A stretch of 64,000 nucleotides of DNA, from contig ONEY01000013.1 in assembly GCA_900316965.1 (NCBI GenBank), positions 18,632 to 82,631 of the forward strand, written 5' to 3'. The stretch is from an uncultured Bacteroidales bacterium. Lineage in GTDB: Bacteria; Bacteroidota; Bacteroidia; Bacteroidales; P3. Below are positions 35,990 through 46,324 of the stretch, piece after piece (the first letter of the stretch is position 1; each line of letters starts with the position of its first letter). The notes below the pieces were generated by a model that saw only the letters and a program-made list of their open reading frames with translations, was not told where the DNA came from and did not search any database. The position numbers and the translations under genes were made by a program.

Positions 35990-36835
35990 TTATTTGACCA
36001 AGCTGTGGAGCCATTTGATCTCATCGCTCCACCTCATGGGGTCGGGAGTTTCAAGGATGATGGGTATGTTGTCGAAACGGCTGTCGTTCATAAAGCGGAC
36101 GAAGAATTCTTTGCCGAGGGTTCCCTCGCCAAGCACCTCGTGACGGTCGACATGACTTCCGCAACCTTTCTTGCTATCGTTTAAATGGATGGCTCTAAGG
36201 TATTGTTTGCCAATCACTCTGTCGAACTCCTCGAAGCAGAATTGGTAGCCCATCTCTGTCGACAAGTCGTAACCCGCGGCAATAGTGTGGCAGGTGTCTA
36301 TGCAAACACCCACACGGCTTTTGTCGTCGATGCCTTCTATTATGCGAGCTATGTGTTCGAAGCGCCAACCCAGGTTGCTGCCTTGTCCCGCTGTGTTTTC
36401 GATGACGGCACACACGCCTTCGGTTTTCGACAAAGCAAGGTTCACCTCGCTTGCAATCTGGTCGAGGCAAGCCTCCTCGCTGATGCGGTTGAGATGGCTG
36501 CCGGGATGGAAGTTGAGCATTTGAAGGCCCAGCTGCTGAGCTCTGTGCATCTCGTCGAAGAAGGCAGCTCTGCTTTTTTGCAAGGTTTCCTCGTCGGGCG
36601 AGCCAAGATTGATGAGGTAGCTGTCGTGAGGCAGCACAAACTCTGGCTTGAAGCCACGCTCGAGGAGCAATGCCTTGAAGCCGTCAATTTCAATCTGTTG
36701 CAGAGGCTTGCTTACCCAGCTGCGTTGGTTGCGAGTGAAGAGGGCGAAAGCTGTGGCACCTATGGCTTCGGCGTTGAGGATGGCGTTGCCCACGCCGCCA
36801 GAGGCACTAACATGAGCTCCTATATGTTTTGTCAT
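35990..36835 (-). CDS. nfo: Endonuclease IV (AP endonuclease)
   Basis: Cuts at abasic sites in base-excision repair; three zinc ions held by a TIM barrel. Signatures: [15 protein letters not shown] at the start, [62 protein letters not shown] and ILETPDP. All metal ligands look present; length 281 is standard. Confidence 0.97.
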   Translation of the reverse strand: MTKHIGAHVSASGGVGNAILNAEAIGATAFALFTRNQRSWVSKPLQQIEIDGFKALLLERGFKPEFVLPHDSYLINLGSPDEETLQKSRAAFFDEMHRAQQLGLQMLNFHPGSHLNRISEEACLDQIASEVNLALSKTEGVCAVIENTAGQGSNLGWRFEHIARIIEGIDDKSRVGVCIDTCHTIAAGYDLSTEMGYQFCFEEFDRVIGKQYLRAIHLNDSKKGCGSHVDRHEVLGEGTLGKEFFVRFMNDSRFDNIPIILETPDPMRWSDEIKWLHSLVK

Positions 36836-36838
36836 CGT

Positions 36839-37339
36839 TTAGAAAGTGTTGCGTGTTACAGTTACACGGATGGTCATATTGTCAAGGTAGTCGAGAGGGT
36901 CGTAGCCATCAAGGTCTTGGATGATGAAAGTCACTTCGTTCTCGTTCCAATCGAAACGTATGGTTTCGGGTACGATAATGGTTTCGTTTTCGTTTTGGAC
37001 TTCCAAGGGGAAGACGTATGGCAGTGGATTCCAGGAGCCTAGGTTTTGCTGCTGGTTGTAAATCATGTATACGTCTGCGGTGACCGAACCATTGTTAACC
37101 ACATTGGCGGTGATGTCGGAGTTCTCGAATGTGGCGTAGAGGTAGTTTTCTTGTCCAGGATTGAGTTGTCCTTCGTTTCTAACCCATTGAGATGGCGTAA
37201 TGGTGTAAACATAGGTTGTAACCTGCGAGCCATAGTAGTTGTGTTGGTGCGTAACGTCTTCTGTGATATATTCTTTGGTACATCCAGATAAAGCAATACT
37301 TGCAACAGCCATCAGGGCGATTAGTTTGATTTTTTTCAT
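36839..37339 (-). CDS. Small hypothetical lipoprotein (166 aa)
   Basis: Signal peptide with lipobox ALSGC (Cys20) then TKEYITEDVTHQHNYYG. The mature domain is beta-rich and Asn/Tyr/Val-rich (ITPSQWVRNEGQLNPGQ, FIIQDLDGYDPLDYLDNMTIRVTV). Similar short lipoproteins are frequent in Bacteroidales, but I cannot name a family. It ends 3 bp before the nfo start, so the two are co-transcribed. Confidence 0.75.
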   Translation of the reverse strand: MKKIKLIALMAVASIALSGCTKEYITEDVTHQHNYYGSQVTTYVYTITPSQWVRNEGQLNPGQENYLYATFENSDITANVVNNGSVTADVYMIYNQQQNLGSWNPLPYVFPLEVQNENETIIVPETIRFDWNENEVTFIIQDLDGYDPLDYLDNMTIRVTVTRNTF

Positions 37340-37426
37340 ATTGTTTTTCTGTTTTTAGTTTTCAATGTGTTATTAGTAATTTGTATTAATTGTCAAAGAA
37401 TTATTGCATATTGTAAGTAGGGGACA

Positions 37427-39328
37427 CTAACGTTTCATGACATCCTGAACAATTTGCGTCACCATTTGTTTCAGCTCTTCGATAAATTGTTTAGCGTCGT
37501 AGCGGTGAGCCTCGATCTCGCGCAGTTTTTTCTCCCATTGCCCAGTGAGCTCGGCGCTTTTGAGCAGCTCCTCGTGGATGAGTCCTATGAGGGCAACACC
37601 TGTTTCGGTGGCAGATAGCGACTTGCGGTTTTTCTGTATATATCCGCGTTTGAAGAGAGTTTCGATTATTGCGGCCCTTGTTGAGGGACGGCCAATGCCG
37701 TTCTCCTTCATGGCGTCGCGCAACTCGTCGTTGTCCACAAAGCGACCCGCCGTTTCCATAGCGCGCAGCAGAGTGGCTTCGGTGTAGGGCTTGGGAGGCG
37801 TTGTCCATTTCTCTGTCAACGTGGGAGAATGAGGGCCATGCTCGCCTTTGACGAAAGCCGGCATCATCTTGTCGTCGTCTTTTTTCTCCTCTTTTTCGTC
37901 GTCGTCGCGTAAGGCTTTCTTTTCCAAGTGCCAACCGTCGTTGTCTTCAACCCAGCGACCAAAACAAACCTTCCAACCCGGGTCGGTGACCTGTTTGCCG
38001 GTGGCCTTGAAAGAGAGTTTCTCCTTTTTGTTGCCCTCAGAGGCTTGCGTCTCCACACGACCGCTGACGGTGGTTGTCGCTATCTTGCAGTCGGGATAGA
38101 ACACAGCGATGAAATGTCGCGCCACAAGGTCGAAGACCCTTTTTTCGTTGAGGGTAAGGTCGCCATTTGAAGGGTTGACGCCGGTGGGTATAATGGCGTG
38201 GTGGTCAGTGACTTTGCTGTTGTCGAAAACCTTTTTGCTTTTGGGCAGTTTTTTGCTAAGCAAGGGGGTGGTCAAAGCCGAGTAGGGGAGCAATCCCTGC
38301 AGAATGGCGGGGCATTTGGGATAGATGTCTTCGCTCAGGAAAGTGGTGTCGACGCGGGGATAGGTGGTGAGTTTTTTCTCGTAGAGGCTTTGTATGTATT
38401 TCAATGTGTCGTCGGCCGAGAAGCTGAATTTTTTGTTGCATTCCACCTGAAGGCTGGTGAGGTCGAAGAGACGCGGTGCGGCCTCGCTGCCGTTTTTCTT
38501 GGCGACGGAGGTGACTTCAAAGTCGCGTCCTTTGATCGACTCCAAGGCTTTGCGACCCTCTTCCTCGTTGGTTATGCGTCCGCGCTGATTTTTAGCGCTT
38601 TTGCCCTCGTCGCCATCCTCTTCGCCGTCATTGCTTTGAAGAGAGAAAAGAGTGTCGCGGTAGATGGTCGACAGCACCCAGTATTGTTCGGGGACGAAGT
38701 TTTGAATCTCTTGCTGACGCTTGACTATCAATGCCAAAGTAGGGGTTTGTACGCGCCCGATGGAGAGCACCTGACCTTGTTTGGTGCGATATTTGAGAGT
38801 GTACAAACGGGTGGCGTTCATGCCCAACAGCCAGTCGCCTATGGCACGGCAAAGACCCGCTTCGTAAAGCGACTGATAATCGCTTTGAGGCTTAAGGTTG
38901 CGGAAGCCCTCTTTTATGGCCTCCTCGGTGAGGGAGGAAACCCACAGACGCTGCACGGGACAGCGTGCCGAGGCTTTTTGCATGACCCATCGCTGGATGA
39001 GTTCGCCCTCTTGGCCGGCATCGCCGCAGTTGATAATCTCGTCGGCGTTTTGCATCAGTTTCTCAATGATATGGAACTGTTTCTCATAACCATCGTTGGG
39101 GATGAGTTTGATGCCGAAACGCGGCGGTATCATGGGGAGCCTGCTTAATGCCCACGCCTTCCACATGTCGGTGTAGTCGTGAGGCTCTTTCAAAGTACAC
39201 AAATGGCCGAATGTCCAAGTCACTTGATAGCCGTTTCCTTCCATATATCCATCATGGGAGGTGTTGGCTCCTAGTATCTTGGCTATTTCTCGTGCCACAC
39301 TGGGCTTCTCGGCAATGCATACTTTCAT
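37427..39328 (-). CDS. topB: DNA topoisomerase III
   Basis: Type IA topoisomerase. N-terminal TOPRIM domain (KVCIAEKPSVAREIAKIL; DEIINCGDAGQEGELI) and the active-site tyrosine in KLTTYPRVDTTFLSEDI. IGRVQTPTLALIVKRQ and GRPSTRAAIIETLFKRGYI follow. Length 633 is typical for the plasmid/RecQ-associated TopB type. The region about 475-495 is a Lys/Asp/Glu-rich linker. Confidence 0.95.
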   Translation of the reverse strand: MKVCIAEKPSVAREIAKILGANTSHDGYMEGNGYQVTWTFGHLCTLKEPHDYTDMWKAWALSRLPMIPPRFGIKLIPNDGYEKQFHIIEKLMQNADEIINCGDAGQEGELIQRWVMQKASARCPVQRLWVSSLTEEAIKEGFRNLKPQSDYQSLYEAGLCRAIGDWLLGMNATRLYTLKYRTKQGQVLSIGRVQTPTLALIVKRQQEIQNFVPEQYWVLSTIYRDTLFSLQSNDGEEDGDEGKSAKNQRGRITNEEEGRKALESIKGRDFEVTSVAKKNGSEAAPRLFDLTSLQVECNKKFSFSADDTLKYIQSLYEKKLTTYPRVDTTFLSEDIYPKCPAILQGLLPYSALTTPLLSKKLPKSKKVFDNSKVTDHHAIIPTGVNPSNGDLTLNEKRVFDLVARHFIAVFYPDCKIATTTVSGRVETQASEGNKKEKLSFKATGKQVTDPGWKVCFGRWVEDNDGWHLEKKALRDDDEKEEKKDDDKMMPAFVKGEHGPHSPTLTEKWTTPPKPYTEATLLRAMETAGRFVDNDELRDAMKENGIGRPSTRAAIIETLFKRGYIQKNRKSLSATETGVALIGLIHEELLKSAELTGQWEKKLREIEAHRYDAKQFIEELKQMVTQIVQDVMKR

Positions 39329-39564
39329 GGTCGTGTTAGCTTGAAAATACCACAGGATAACGTTGAAGTGAAAAAAAATATTGTATCTAAAAAAATATTA
39401 GTTAAAATGTGTCGTTAATAAATATTAATTATAAAGAATAAAGCGAAGGACATTTCAATCTTGGAGTGATGACGACGATTATGTTTTGGTGGTTAATTGA
39501 TTGATAATAGCTGAATTTGATGTTCTTCAATAGCAATTGTTCGAATTATAATAATGTTGGTAAA

Positions 39565-40236
39565 ATGGTAAAAGAAAATCTTGTCAAAATAGCGTCAACG
39601 GTGCCCGAACCCACCCGTTTGATAGCTGTTTCCAAAACCAAGCCTGTTGAGATGTTGCAGGAGGCGTACGATGCCGGACAGCGCCTTTTTGGCGAAAACA
39701 AAGCGCTGGAAATGCGCGACAAACATGCTGTTCTGCCAAAGGATATACAATGGCATTTCATAGGTCATCTGCAGACAAACAAGGTTAAATATATAGCACC
39801 CTTTGTGACATTGATTCATAGTATTGACTCTTTACAACTGCTTGAAGTCGTCAACAAAGAGGCGTTGAAAAACAACCGAGTAATCGACTGTCTGCTGCAG
39901 TTCCATATCGCTTCGGAGGAGACGAAATTCGGCCTCGATATGTCAGAAGCCGACGCTTTGCTCAGCTCGCCCGAATACAAGGCTATGACCAATGTGCGTC
40001 TGTGCGGAGTTATGGGTATGGCTACCAATACCGACGATATGGCGAAGGTTCGCTCTGAGTTCGCTAACCTTCGCAAGATTTTCGAGGATTTGAGGCAGCG
40101 TTATTTTGAGGGACAAGAGCATTTCAGCGAGATTTCTATGGGCATGAGCCACGACTACCAGATAGCCATAGAGGAAGGGGCAACATTGGTGCGTGTGGGG
40201 TCATCTATCTTTGGCGCCCGCAACTATAACATTTAG
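39565..40236 (+). CDS. yggS: YggS-type PLP homeostasis protein (223 aa)
   Basis: PLP-binding protein of the alanine-racemase N-terminal fold, involved in vitamin B6 balance. LIAVSKTKPVEML holds the PLP lysine (Lys24), followed by LFGENKALEM, WHFIGHLQTNKVKYI, and the C-terminal ISMGMSHDYQIAIEEGATLVRVGSSIFG. Start at ATG 39565 (MVKENL) fits family alignments better than the upstream ATG 39517. Confidence 0.94.
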   Translation: MVKENLVKIASTVPEPTRLIAVSKTKPVEMLQEAYDAGQRLFGENKALEMRDKHAVLPKDIQWHFIGHLQTNKVKYIAPFVTLIHSIDSLQLLEVVNKEALKNNRVIDCLLQFHIASEETKFGLDMSEADALLSSPEYKAMTNVRLCGVMGMATNTDDMAKVRSEFANLRKIFEDLRQRYFEGQEHFSEISMGMSHDYQIAIEEGATLVRVGSSIFGARNYNI

Positions 40237-40319
40237 CGATTGTTAACGAGGTACATTTTTTTAGTATCCATAGTCATATGACCTTTTTCACATTTGACGA
40301 AAACTCTAAAAAATATACA

Positions 40320-41207
40320 ATGCATATCTTTGAAAATAAATCAAAACTTATTCTTTCATACGTGATTATCACGTTTGGAATAGCTGTGTACACTTTTGCT
40401 TGGGCGGCTTTTATGTTGCCCGCCGAAATAGTTGGTGGCGGCGTTAGCGGTATCTCGTCGGTGCTGCACTATGCCGCAGGCCTCGACAAAATTCCTATTG
40501 GTGTTATCAATTTTATTATCAACACCATACTTGTGTTGATAGGATTCAAAGTTCTTGGCTCAAAATTTGGAGCCAACACTATATTCGGTATCATTCTGTC
40601 GTCGGCGTTCTTTATCCTATGGCAGGAGGTGCTGCATGTGGAGCGCCTTTTTGCTGTCGACGAGTTTGGCGGTTTCATGTGTGCCATCATTGGCGGCGCC
40701 TTGTGCGGCGGCGGCATAGGATTGGCTTTCTCGATGGGCGGCAACAGCGGCGGAACCGACATTATCGCTCTGATATTGTCAAAGTTCTACAACATCTCGC
40801 CGGGCAAGGTTATCATGTACCTCGACATTTTCATTATCGGCAGCTCCTTCTTTGTGTCGCACAAAATAGAGAATGTCATATTCGGCTATGTCGTGATGGT
40901 TACCATGACCTATGTCCTCGACCTTGTGCTCGACGGCAACAAGCAGTCGTACCAGATTATTGTCTTTTCGACCAAGAGCAAGGAGATTGGCGAGGCGATA
41001 ACAACCGAGATTGGTCGCGGCGTTACTCTGCTTGACGGCGAGGGCGGCTACAGCCATCAACCCACCAAGGTGCTCATCGTTATGGCACACAAGACCGATA
41101 AGAGCAATGTTATGCATATTATCCATCGCATAGACGAGAACGCTTTTATCTCGGTGTCGAAGACACAGGGCGTCTATGGGCGCAATTTTGAAAAAATAAA
41201 AATGTAA
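40320..41207 (+). CDS. YitT-family membrane protein (295 aa)
   Basis: Integral membrane protein with about five N-terminal helices and a C-terminal DUF2179 domain (YQIIVFSTKSKEIGEAI.. RGVTLLDGEGGYSHQPTKVLIVMAHKTD). The signature AEIVGGGVSGISSVLHY and SMGGNSGGTDIIALIL are typical. ATG 40320 is preferred; ATG 40278 would add 14 residues. Transport function is unproven for the family. Confidence 0.9.
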   Translation: MHIFENKSKLILSYVIITFGIAVYTFAWAAFMLPAEIVGGGVSGISSVLHYAAGLDKIPIGVINFIINTILVLIGFKVLGSKFGANTIFGIILSSAFFILWQEVLHVERLFAVDEFGGFMCAIIGGALCGGGIGLAFSMGGNSGGTDIIALILSKFYNISPGKVIMYLDIFIIGSSFFVSHKIENVIFGYVVMVTMTYVLDLVLDGNKQSYQIIVFSTKSKEIGEAITTEIGRGVTLLDGEGGYSHQPTKVLIVMAHKTDKSNVMHIIHRIDENAFISVSKTQGVYGRNFEKIKM

Positions 41208-41228
41208 ACTCTTTAAACTTCCCCTTAC

Positions 41229-41873
41229 ATGAAAATGATTTCCCCTTCGCTGCTTTCGGCCGACTTCGGCAACCTGCAGCGCGATATAGAGATGTTGAAC
41301 CAGAGCCAGTGCGACTGGCTTCATGTCGACGTTATGGACGGCATCTTTGTCCCCAACATCTCATTTGGCCAACCTGTTGTGAAACACATCAAAAAGCATG
41401 CTTGCAAACCCCTCGACGTTCACCTCATGATTATGGATCCAGGTCGTTATGTTGCTGATTTCCGCGACGCTGGCGCCGATATTCTTACCGTCCACTATGA
41501 GGCATGCACTCACCTTGACCGCACACTTCATGCCATCAAAGATGCCGGCATGAAATGTGGCGTTGTCCTTAATCCCCACACTCCTGTCATGCTGCTTGAG
41601 GACAGCGTCCAAATATGCGACGTGGTGCTTCTGATGTCGGTCAATCCCGGCTTCGGAGGACAGAAGTTCATAGAGAACACCTTCAACAAAGTGCGCCAGC
41701 TGCGAGAATTGTGCCAGCGCAAAAACCCCGATTGCCTTATCGAGGTTGACGGTGGCGTCAACACAACCAACGCCCCCTTGCTGTTCGAGGCGGGAGCCGA
41801 TGTGCTTGTCGCCGGCAACGCTGTCTTCAAGTCAGACAACCCCCTTCAAACCATAATGGACCTTAAACGATGA
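41229..41873 (+). CDS. rpe: Ribulose-phosphate 3-epimerase
   Basis: Pentose phosphate pathway TIM barrel. SPSLLSADFGNLQRDIEML, WLHVDVMDGIFVPNISFG (metal His and Asp), DVHLMI and VNPGFGGQKFIENTFNK, then IEVDGGVNTTNAPLL: the complete catalytic set. Length 214 is standard. Its stop overlaps the next gene by 4 bp. Confidence 0.97.
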   Translation: MKMISPSLLSADFGNLQRDIEMLNQSQCDWLHVDVMDGIFVPNISFGQPVVKHIKKHACKPLDVHLMIMDPGRYVADFRDAGADILTVHYEACTHLDRTLHAIKDAGMKCGVVLNPHTPVMLLEDSVQICDVVLLMSVNPGFGGQKFIENTFNKVRQLRELCQRKNPDCLIEVDGGVNTTNAPLLFEAGADVLVAGNAVFKSDNPLQTIMDLKR

Positions 41874-43060
41874 TCCGACCCCAACTGATATTGGCTCCAG
41901 GAAAGGAGAAATCGCTACTGCGCCGCCATCCATGGCTGTTTAGCGGCGCTGTGCGTCGCACGGTTGGCAACCCGGCCAATGGCGACTTGGTGGATGTGAT
42001 GGATGCCAGCGGCCGTTGGATGGCTGTGGGACACTACCAGAACGACTCAATCATCTGCAAGGTGCTCTCTTTTGAGACGCAGAATATTGACGACACCTTC
42101 TTCGAAAGAAGACTTACGTCGGCTATAGCATATAGGAAACGCCTCGGCTTCTTCAACGACAACGAAACCAATGTGTTTCGTTTGGTGAATGGCGAGGGCG
42201 ACTTTATGCCGGGACTTATCTGCGACTGGTATGCCGGTACTCTCGTAATGCAAGCTCATAGCGAAGGCATGCACCGGCTATTTCCTCTCTTTACCCGACT
42301 TTTTGTGCAACTACTGTCTGACTACGGACTTGCCTCGGTGTTTGACAAAAGCAGCGCTACGCTATCCACACCTTCCTCCGACGGATTCTTGTGGGGTAGG
42401 GAAGAGGCGGAAAGTATCATTAGCGAGCATGGCAATCGCATGTACATCAATTTCTTTGAGGGACAGAAGACCGGTTTTTTTGTTGATCAGCGCGAAAACC
42501 GTCATCTCCTTTCCTCGCTTGCTCAAGGTCGCCGAGTACTCAATTGCTTCGGATATACAGGAGGATTCTCGTTGGCGGCATTGCATGGTGGCGCCGAATA
42601 TGTTGAGACGGTGGATATCTCGCGGAAAGCTATCGACCTGTGCAACAGAAATGTGGAACTCAACTTTGGCGACTGTCAACGACACAAGGGCGTTGTCGCC
42701 GATGTGTTGCAATATATCCAAACACTAAAGAATACTGACGACAAGCGCTTTGACCTCATCGTCCTCGACCCTCCGGCATTTGCCAAAAACCACCGCTCGC
42801 TGCAGCAGGGTTTGAAAGGCTACCGCGCCATCAACCAGCGCGCTCTTGAAAGTATTGCCGAAGGCGGCTTGCTGCTGACATTCAGCTGCTCGCAGGCGGT
42901 TTCAAAAGACGACTTCCAAACCATGCTTTTCACCGCTTCGGCCAACGCCGGTCGCAAGGTGCGTATCGTAAAACAGCTGCCGCATGCCATAGATCACCCC
43001 GTAAGCATTTATCACCCTGAGGGAGAGTATCTGAAAGGCTTGCTTGTCTATGTGGAATAA
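41870..43060 (+). CDS. Class I rRNA large-subunit methyltransferase, RlmI-like (396 aa)
   Basis: SAM-dependent 23S rRNA cytosine-5 methyltransferase type. An N-terminal PUA-like domain (KEKSLLRRHPWLFSGAVRR) is followed by a Rossmann methyltransferase domain with VLNCFGYTGGFSLAALHGG and VDISRKAIDLCNRN, the catalytic LIVLDPPAFAKNHRS and the TFSCSQAVSKDDF motif with the Cys. Coupled by a 4-bp overlap to rpe. Confidence 0.9.
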   Translation: MIRPQLILAPGKEKSLLRRHPWLFSGAVRRTVGNPANGDLVDVMDASGRWMAVGHYQNDSIICKVLSFETQNIDDTFFERRLTSAIAYRKRLGFFNDNETNVFRLVNGEGDFMPGLICDWYAGTLVMQAHSEGMHRLFPLFTRLFVQLLSDYGLASVFDKSSATLSTPSSDGFLWGREEAESIISEHGNRMYINFFEGQKTGFFVDQRENRHLLSSLAQGRRVLNCFGYTGGFSLAALHGGAEYVETVDISRKAIDLCNRNVELNFGDCQRHKGVVADVLQYIQTLKNTDDKRFDLIVLDPPAFAKNHRSLQQGLKGYRAINQRALESIAEGGLLLTFSCSQAVSKDDFQTMLFTASANAGRKVRIVKQLPHAIDHPVSIYHPEGEYLKGLLVYVE

Positions 43061-43092
43061 TAATAATTAAGAAAATAATACAATAATATATA

Positions 43093-43698
43093 ATGGAAAA
43101 AGGCTACCTGAAAATAGACAAATACGACGAAGAGTGTGTCGCCCAACTCTCGGAACATTATAAAGAGATTTTGCGTCTTCTTGGTGAGGATCCGTCGCGC
43201 GAGGGCCTTATCAAATCGCCAGAACGCATCGCGAAGGCAATGCTGTATTTCACCAATGGCTATGACCTTGAACCCAAAGATATCTTGCGCTCGGCAATGT
43301 TCCACGAAGATTACAAGCAGATGGTCGTGGTTAAAGACATTGAGCTTTATTCGCTTTGCGAGCATCACATGGTGCCCTTCGTAGGCAAGGCTCATGTGGC
43401 ATACATACCCAATGGCACCATAGTAGGTTTGTCGAAGATACCCCGCGTCGTCGACGCCTATGCACGTCGTTTGCAAGTACAGGAACGTCTCACCAAGCAA
43501 ATCAAGGATTGCATTCAGGACACACTTCAACCCTTAGGCGTGGCTGTTGTCATCGAGGCTCAGCACATGTGCATGTCTATGCGTGGTGTTCAGAAACAGA
43601 ATTCGGTAACCACGACATCCGATTTCACAGGCGCCTTCATGAAAGATCCCAAGACTCGCGAGGAGTTCATGCACATCATCGGTGTCGACCTGCACTAA
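43093..43698 (+). CDS. folE: GTP cyclohydrolase I
   Basis: First step of tetrahydrofolate synthesis. [20 protein letters not shown] supplies Cys89, His91 and His92; [14 protein letters not shown] supplies His158 and Cys160, giving the zinc site, and [20 protein letters not shown] is the active-site helix. Length 201 is normal. It has its own start 32 bp after the methyltransferase. Confidence 0.97.
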   Translation: MEKGYLKIDKYDEECVAQLSEHYKEILRLLGEDPSREGLIKSPERIAKAMLYFTNGYDLEPKDILRSAMFHEDYKQMVVVKDIELYSLCEHHMVPFVGKAHVAYIPNGTIVGLSKIPRVVDAYARRLQVQERLTKQIKDCIQDTLQPLGVAVVIEAQHMCMSMRGVQKQNSVTTTSDFTGAFMKDPKTREEFMHIIGVDLH

Positions 43699-43777
43699 TC
43701 GCGTCGTGCTCTCTTCGTAAGAGCGGCAATTTTTTTTCTGTCGTTTGTATCCTTTGCCACTACAAACGCCGAGGGGC

Positions 43778-43800
43778 TTTTCAACAATATCGGTTGAAAA
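43778..43800 (+). terminator. Hairpin between folE and the nrdD promoter
   Basis: TTTTCAAC (43778-43785) and GTTGAAAA (43793-43800) form a perfect 8-bp stem with a 7-nt loop. A weaker hairpin, GCTCT/AGAGC, with a T-run after it lies at about 43707-43735 nearer folE and may be the real terminator. Confidence 0.4.
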
Positions 43801-43839
43801 ATGTTGGAGCCCTTTTTAAGATATGTTCACCAAACTATG

Positions 43840-43847
43840 TATCTTTG
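43840..43847 (+). promoter_or_regulatory. -7 box (TATCTTTG) for the riboswitch-nrdDG transcript
   Basis: TATCTTTG at 43840-43847 fits the -7 consensus, 75 bp before the conserved part of the riboswitch starts, so the riboswitch would be transcribed with nrdDG. Confidence 0.6.
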
Positions 43848-43920
43848 CAGAGTATTTGTTCAACGCTATAATTGAATAAATAGCCAACATTCAGTACATT
43901 GACAATTTAAACTATCGTCA

Positions 43921-44100
43921 CGGTCGGTCGGCATAGCGCCTGGCCGCCAAGAGGGAATCACGTGTGAATCGTGAGCTGTCGCGCAACTGTAATTCACTGC
44001 CGACTGGCCAAGTGATTATGCCATTGAAAAGAGGCGTCCCACCAGCTTTTCGAGAAGGCGCTTGCCACGAGGTGCTAAGCCAGGAGACCTGCCATGACGA
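43921..44100 (+). promoter_or_regulatory. Cobalamin riboswitch upstream of nrdD
   Basis: The conserved B12 elements are in the right order: GAGGGAATCACGTGTGAATC, then GAGCTGTCGCGCAACTGTAA (core, including the CAACTGTAA box), GCCGACTGGCC, and the B12 box AGCCAGGAGACCTGCC ending near 44093. It is the usual length (about 180 nt) and lies 104 nt before the nrdD start, in the orientation of nrdD. Adenosylcobalamin would be expected to turn nrdDG off. Established precedent: B12-independent isozymes placed under B12 riboswitches. Confidence 0.92.
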
Positions 44101-44203
44101 TTTCGGCTATGCTTTCGCGTATCAAAGGCGCGGTCGATTACAACCTCTCCTTTTTGTCAACAAAGCATATCCTCACTTTATTACGATTTGAAAAAAAGAC
44201 AAT

Positions 44204-46300
44204 ATGGAGACTAATACACTGACAATCACCAAGCGTGACGGCAAAGCCGAACGCTTTTCCCTCGACAAGATCATGAATGCCATCGTCAAGGCCTTCGACG
44301 CTGTCAACGCGCCTATAGACCTTGGCAACATTTCACGCATACTTTCCAACCTCGATATCCATAACGGTATTACCGTCGAGGAGATCCAAAACCAGGTTGA
44401 GGTCTCTCTCATGAAGGAGGGCTTTTACGATGTCGCCAAATGCTTCATGCTCTATCGTCAGCAGCACACAGAGGACCGCGAGACAATGGAAAAACTCAAA
44501 TTCCTCGCCGACTATGTCGAAGCCGCCAACGCCGCGACGGGCAGCAAGTATGACGCCAACGCCAACGTGGAGCACAAAAACATTGCCACCCTTATCGGCG
44601 AGCTTCCCAAAAGCAATTTCATCCGTCTCAACCGCCGTCTCCTTACCGACCGCATTAAACTCCTCTATGGCAAAGAGACAGCCAACAGATATATTGACCT
44701 GCTGACACACCATTTTATTTATAAGAACGACGAGACTTCGCTCGCAAATTATTGCGCCAGCATAACGATGTACCCCTGGCTGCTCTCCGGCACCGCCAGC
44801 ATTGGTGGCAACTCGACGGCACCCACCAACCTCAAAAGTTTCTGCGGCGGCTTCATCAACATGGTGTTCATGGTCAGCTCCATGCTTAGCGGCGCTTGTG
44901 CCACTCCTGAGTTCTTGATGTATCTCAACTATTTTATTGGCCTCGACTACGGCAAAGACTATTGGAAGGATCCCGCCAAGGTGGTTGATTTGAGCTTGAA
45001 GAAACGCACTCTCGACAAGGTCGTTACCGACTGCTTCGAGCAGATTGTTTACTCCCTCAACCAACCTACGGGAGCTCGCAACTATCAAGCCGTCTTCTGG
45101 AACATTGCCTACTACGACAAACCCTACTTCGACAGCCTTTTCGGCGAGTTCCGTTTCCCCGACGGCTCCGAACCCGACTGGGAAGGCCTCTGCTGGCTCC
45201 AAAAACGCTTCATGCGTTGGTTCAACAACGAGCGTACCAAGGCGGTGCTCACTTTCCCTGTCGAAACTATGGCTCTGCTCTACAATCCCGACGGCACTTT
45301 CGCCGACCCCGATATGGCCAACTTCACAGCACAGATGTACTCCGAGGGCCACTCTTTCTTCACCTATATGAGCGACAATGCCGACTCGCTCAGTAGCTGC
45401 TGCCGTCTGCGTAACGAAATCACCGACAACGGTTTCAGCTATACCCTCGGCGCTGGCGGTGTCTCAACGGGCAGCAAGAGCGTCCTCACCATCAACCTCA
45501 ACCGCTGTATCCAATATGCTGTAAACAATGGCATGGATTACTGCGAATTCCTTACCGACATCATCGACCTCTGCCACAAGGTGCAGCTGGCATACAACGA
45601 AAACCTCAAGGACCTACAGCAGCATGGCATGCTTCCGCTCTTCGACGCTGGCTATATCAACATGAGCCGCCAGTATCTTACCATCGGTGTCAACGGCTTG
45701 GTCGAAGCTGCCGAATTTATGGGCATCACCATCAACGACAATCCCAAATATCGTGAGTTTGTGCAGACGGTTCTCGGATTGGTGGAAAAGAAAAACAAAG
45801 AGTACCGCACCAAGGATGTTATGTTCAATTGCGAGATGATTCCTGCCGAAAATGTTGGTGTCAAACATGCCAAATGGGATCGTGAGGATGGCTATTTTGT
45901 ACCGCGCGACTGCTACAACAGCTATTTCTACATTGTCGAGGACACCTCCTTGTCGGTAATCGACAAATTCCGCCTCCACGGCGCTCCCTACATCGAGCAC
46001 CTCACCGGTGGTTCGGCATTGCACATGAATTTGGAGGAGCATCTGTCGCAAGCTCAGTATATGCAGCTTCTGCAGGTGGCGGCTAAAGAGGGTTGCAACT
46101 ATTTTACCTTCAACATTCCCAACACCATCTGTAACGACTGCGGCCATATCGACAAACGCTATCTCAAAGAATGTCCAAAGTGCCATTCCAAGAATGTCGA
46201 CTACATGACTCGTATCATCGGCTATCTGAAACGTGTTAGCAATTTCAGCCAGCCGCGTCAGCAGGAAGCTGCCCGTCGTTTCTATGCCAATATGCAATAG
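44204..46300 (+). CDS. nrdD: Anaerobic (class III) ribonucleoside-triphosphate reductase
   Basis: Glycyl-radical enzyme that makes deoxyribonucleotides without oxygen. An N-terminal ATP-cone (LTITKRDGKAERFSLDKI) is followed by the catalytic core and, at the end, a Zn-ribbon with Cys643, 646, 657 and 660 and the radical Gly673 in TRIIGYLKRVSNFS. Length 698 is typical. Followed by nrdG after 24 bp and preceded by a cobalamin riboswitch, so expression is probably lowered when B12 is plentiful. Confidence 0.97.
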   Translation: METNTLTITKRDGKAERFSLDKIMNAIVKAFDAVNAPIDLGNISRILSNLDIHNGITVEEIQNQVEVSLMKEGFYDVAKCFMLYRQQHTEDRETMEKLKFLADYVEAANAATGSKYDANANVEHKNIATLIGELPKSNFIRLNRRLLTDRIKLLYGKETANRYIDLLTHHFIYKNDETSLANYCASITMYPWLLSGTASIGGNSTAPTNLKSFCGGFINMVFMVSSMLSGACATPEFLMYLNYFIGLDYGKDYWKDPAKVVDLSLKKRTLDKVVTDCFEQIVYSLNQPTGARNYQAVFWNIAYYDKPYFDSLFGEFRFPDGSEPDWEGLCWLQKRFMRWFNNERTKAVLTFPVETMALLYNPDGTFADPDMANFTAQMYSEGHSFFTYMSDNADSLSSCCRLRNEITDNGFSYTLGAGGVSTGSKSVLTINLNRCIQYAVNNGMDYCEFLTDIIDLCHKVQLAYNENLKDLQQHGMLPLFDAGYINMSRQYLTIGVNGLVEAAEFMGITINDNPKYREFVQTVLGLVEKKNKEYRTKDVMFNCEMIPAENVGVKHAKWDREDGYFVPRDCYNSYFYIVEDTSLSVIDKFRLHGAPYIEHLTGGSALHMNLEEHLSQAQYMQLLQVAAKEGCNYFTFNIPNTICNDCGHIDKRYLKECPKCHSKNVDYMTRIIGYLKRVSNFSQPRQQEAARRFYANMQ

Positions 46301-46324
46301 TCATCAATCTCTTCGGTCGCCACT